Of a stretch of 22,736 nt of DNA, positions 22,633 through 22,736 are shown piece by piece. The translations under genes were made by a program, and so were the position numbers. Numbering within the stretch: position 1 is the first letter of the stretch; every line of letters starts with the position of its first letter. Source of the stretch: Thermacetogenium sp. UBA4966 (GTDB taxonomy: Bacteria > Bacillota > DSM-12270 > Thermacetogeniales > Thermacetogeniaceae); NCBI GenBank assembly GCA_002397275.1, contig DHAA01000032.1, positions 1-22,736 of the forward strand, given 5' to 3'. The notes beneath the pieces are model-generated. The model was not told where the DNA came from and made no database searches. It was given only the letters and a program-made list of their open reading frames with translations.

Positions 22633-22736
22633 CAAAGGTTGAGCGCAGCCAAGCGCAGCCGGCCGGAATAAGAGGAGATTTCATGGCTGTTTAGGGGGAT
22701 AGTGATCAGAATAATCTACCCTGAAAACAAAAGTAT
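22633..22736. other. Window end, no supported gene
   Basis: GCGCAGCC occurs twice close together (around 22636-22655). A plus-strand GAGGAG followed by ATG at 22683 gives only a three-codon frame, so no gene is called. Confidence 0.4.

Noticed and set aside
1..22736. CRISPR arrays, tRNA or rRNA genes, insertion sequences
   Set aside because: No regularly spaced repeats, tRNA-like T-loop GGTTCGA motifs, rRNA signatures or transposase frames were found on either strand.

Overview
The window reads as a chromosomal piece of an anaerobic, moderately GC-rich Bacillota (Clostridia/Peptococcia-like) bacterium. Evidence for this: strong AGGAGG-type ribosome binding sites; frequent GTG/TTG starts; the Gram-positive gene orders rapZ-yvcK-whiA and gap-pgk-tpi-gpmI-eno-secG; a nickel carbon monoxide dehydrogenase (CODH) homologue; and a membrane pyrophosphatase. 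No species call is made.

Layout. (1) 1-800 is AT-rich and sparsely coded. It holds one small secreted protein on the minus strand and, at 607-653, a decayed copy of the start of the HAD phosphatase gene found at 5273. (2) 670-4953 is a redox cassette: an Rrf2 regulator with a clear promoter and a palindromic operator, a CooS-type CODH, and a protein fusing a four-cluster CooF-like ferredoxin to an FAD/NAD(P)H oxidoreductase. The Rrf2 operator recurs in front of cooS, so local Fe-S-dependent control is likely. (3) 5273-13011 is a plus-strand series: Cof-type phosphatase, glucose-6-phosphate isomerase, ROK glucokinase, rapZ, yvcK, whiA and rpoN, followed by a terminator. (4) 13109-19262 is the lower glycolytic operon (gap, pgk, tpi, gpmI, eno) with its own promoter and terminator. 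secG follows with its own promoter. (5) 19699-20261 is a broken minus-strand MNT-HEPN toxin-antitoxin pair. (6) 20271-22632 is the convergent hppA gene with a bidirectional terminator at its end, a strong promoter and a possible attenuator in its leader.

How the genes fit together. Glucokinase and isomerase take glucose to fructose-6-phosphate. The gap operon takes glyceraldehyde-3-phosphate to phosphoenolpyruvate. No phosphofructokinase, aldolase or pyruvate kinase lies here. The proton-pumping pyrophosphatase would recover energy from pyrophosphate. The CODH cassette would link a CODH-like enzyme to ferredoxin clusters and a flavoprotein.

The most unusual points are four. The CODH keeps all six C-cluster ligands but lacks the equivalents of catalytic His93 and Lys563. 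CooF and FNOR are fused. The regulator and cooS share a 25-bp operator architecture. A 47-bp imperfect direct repeat brackets the whole cassette. All motif comparisons were made by eye and from memory of family sequences; no searches were run.
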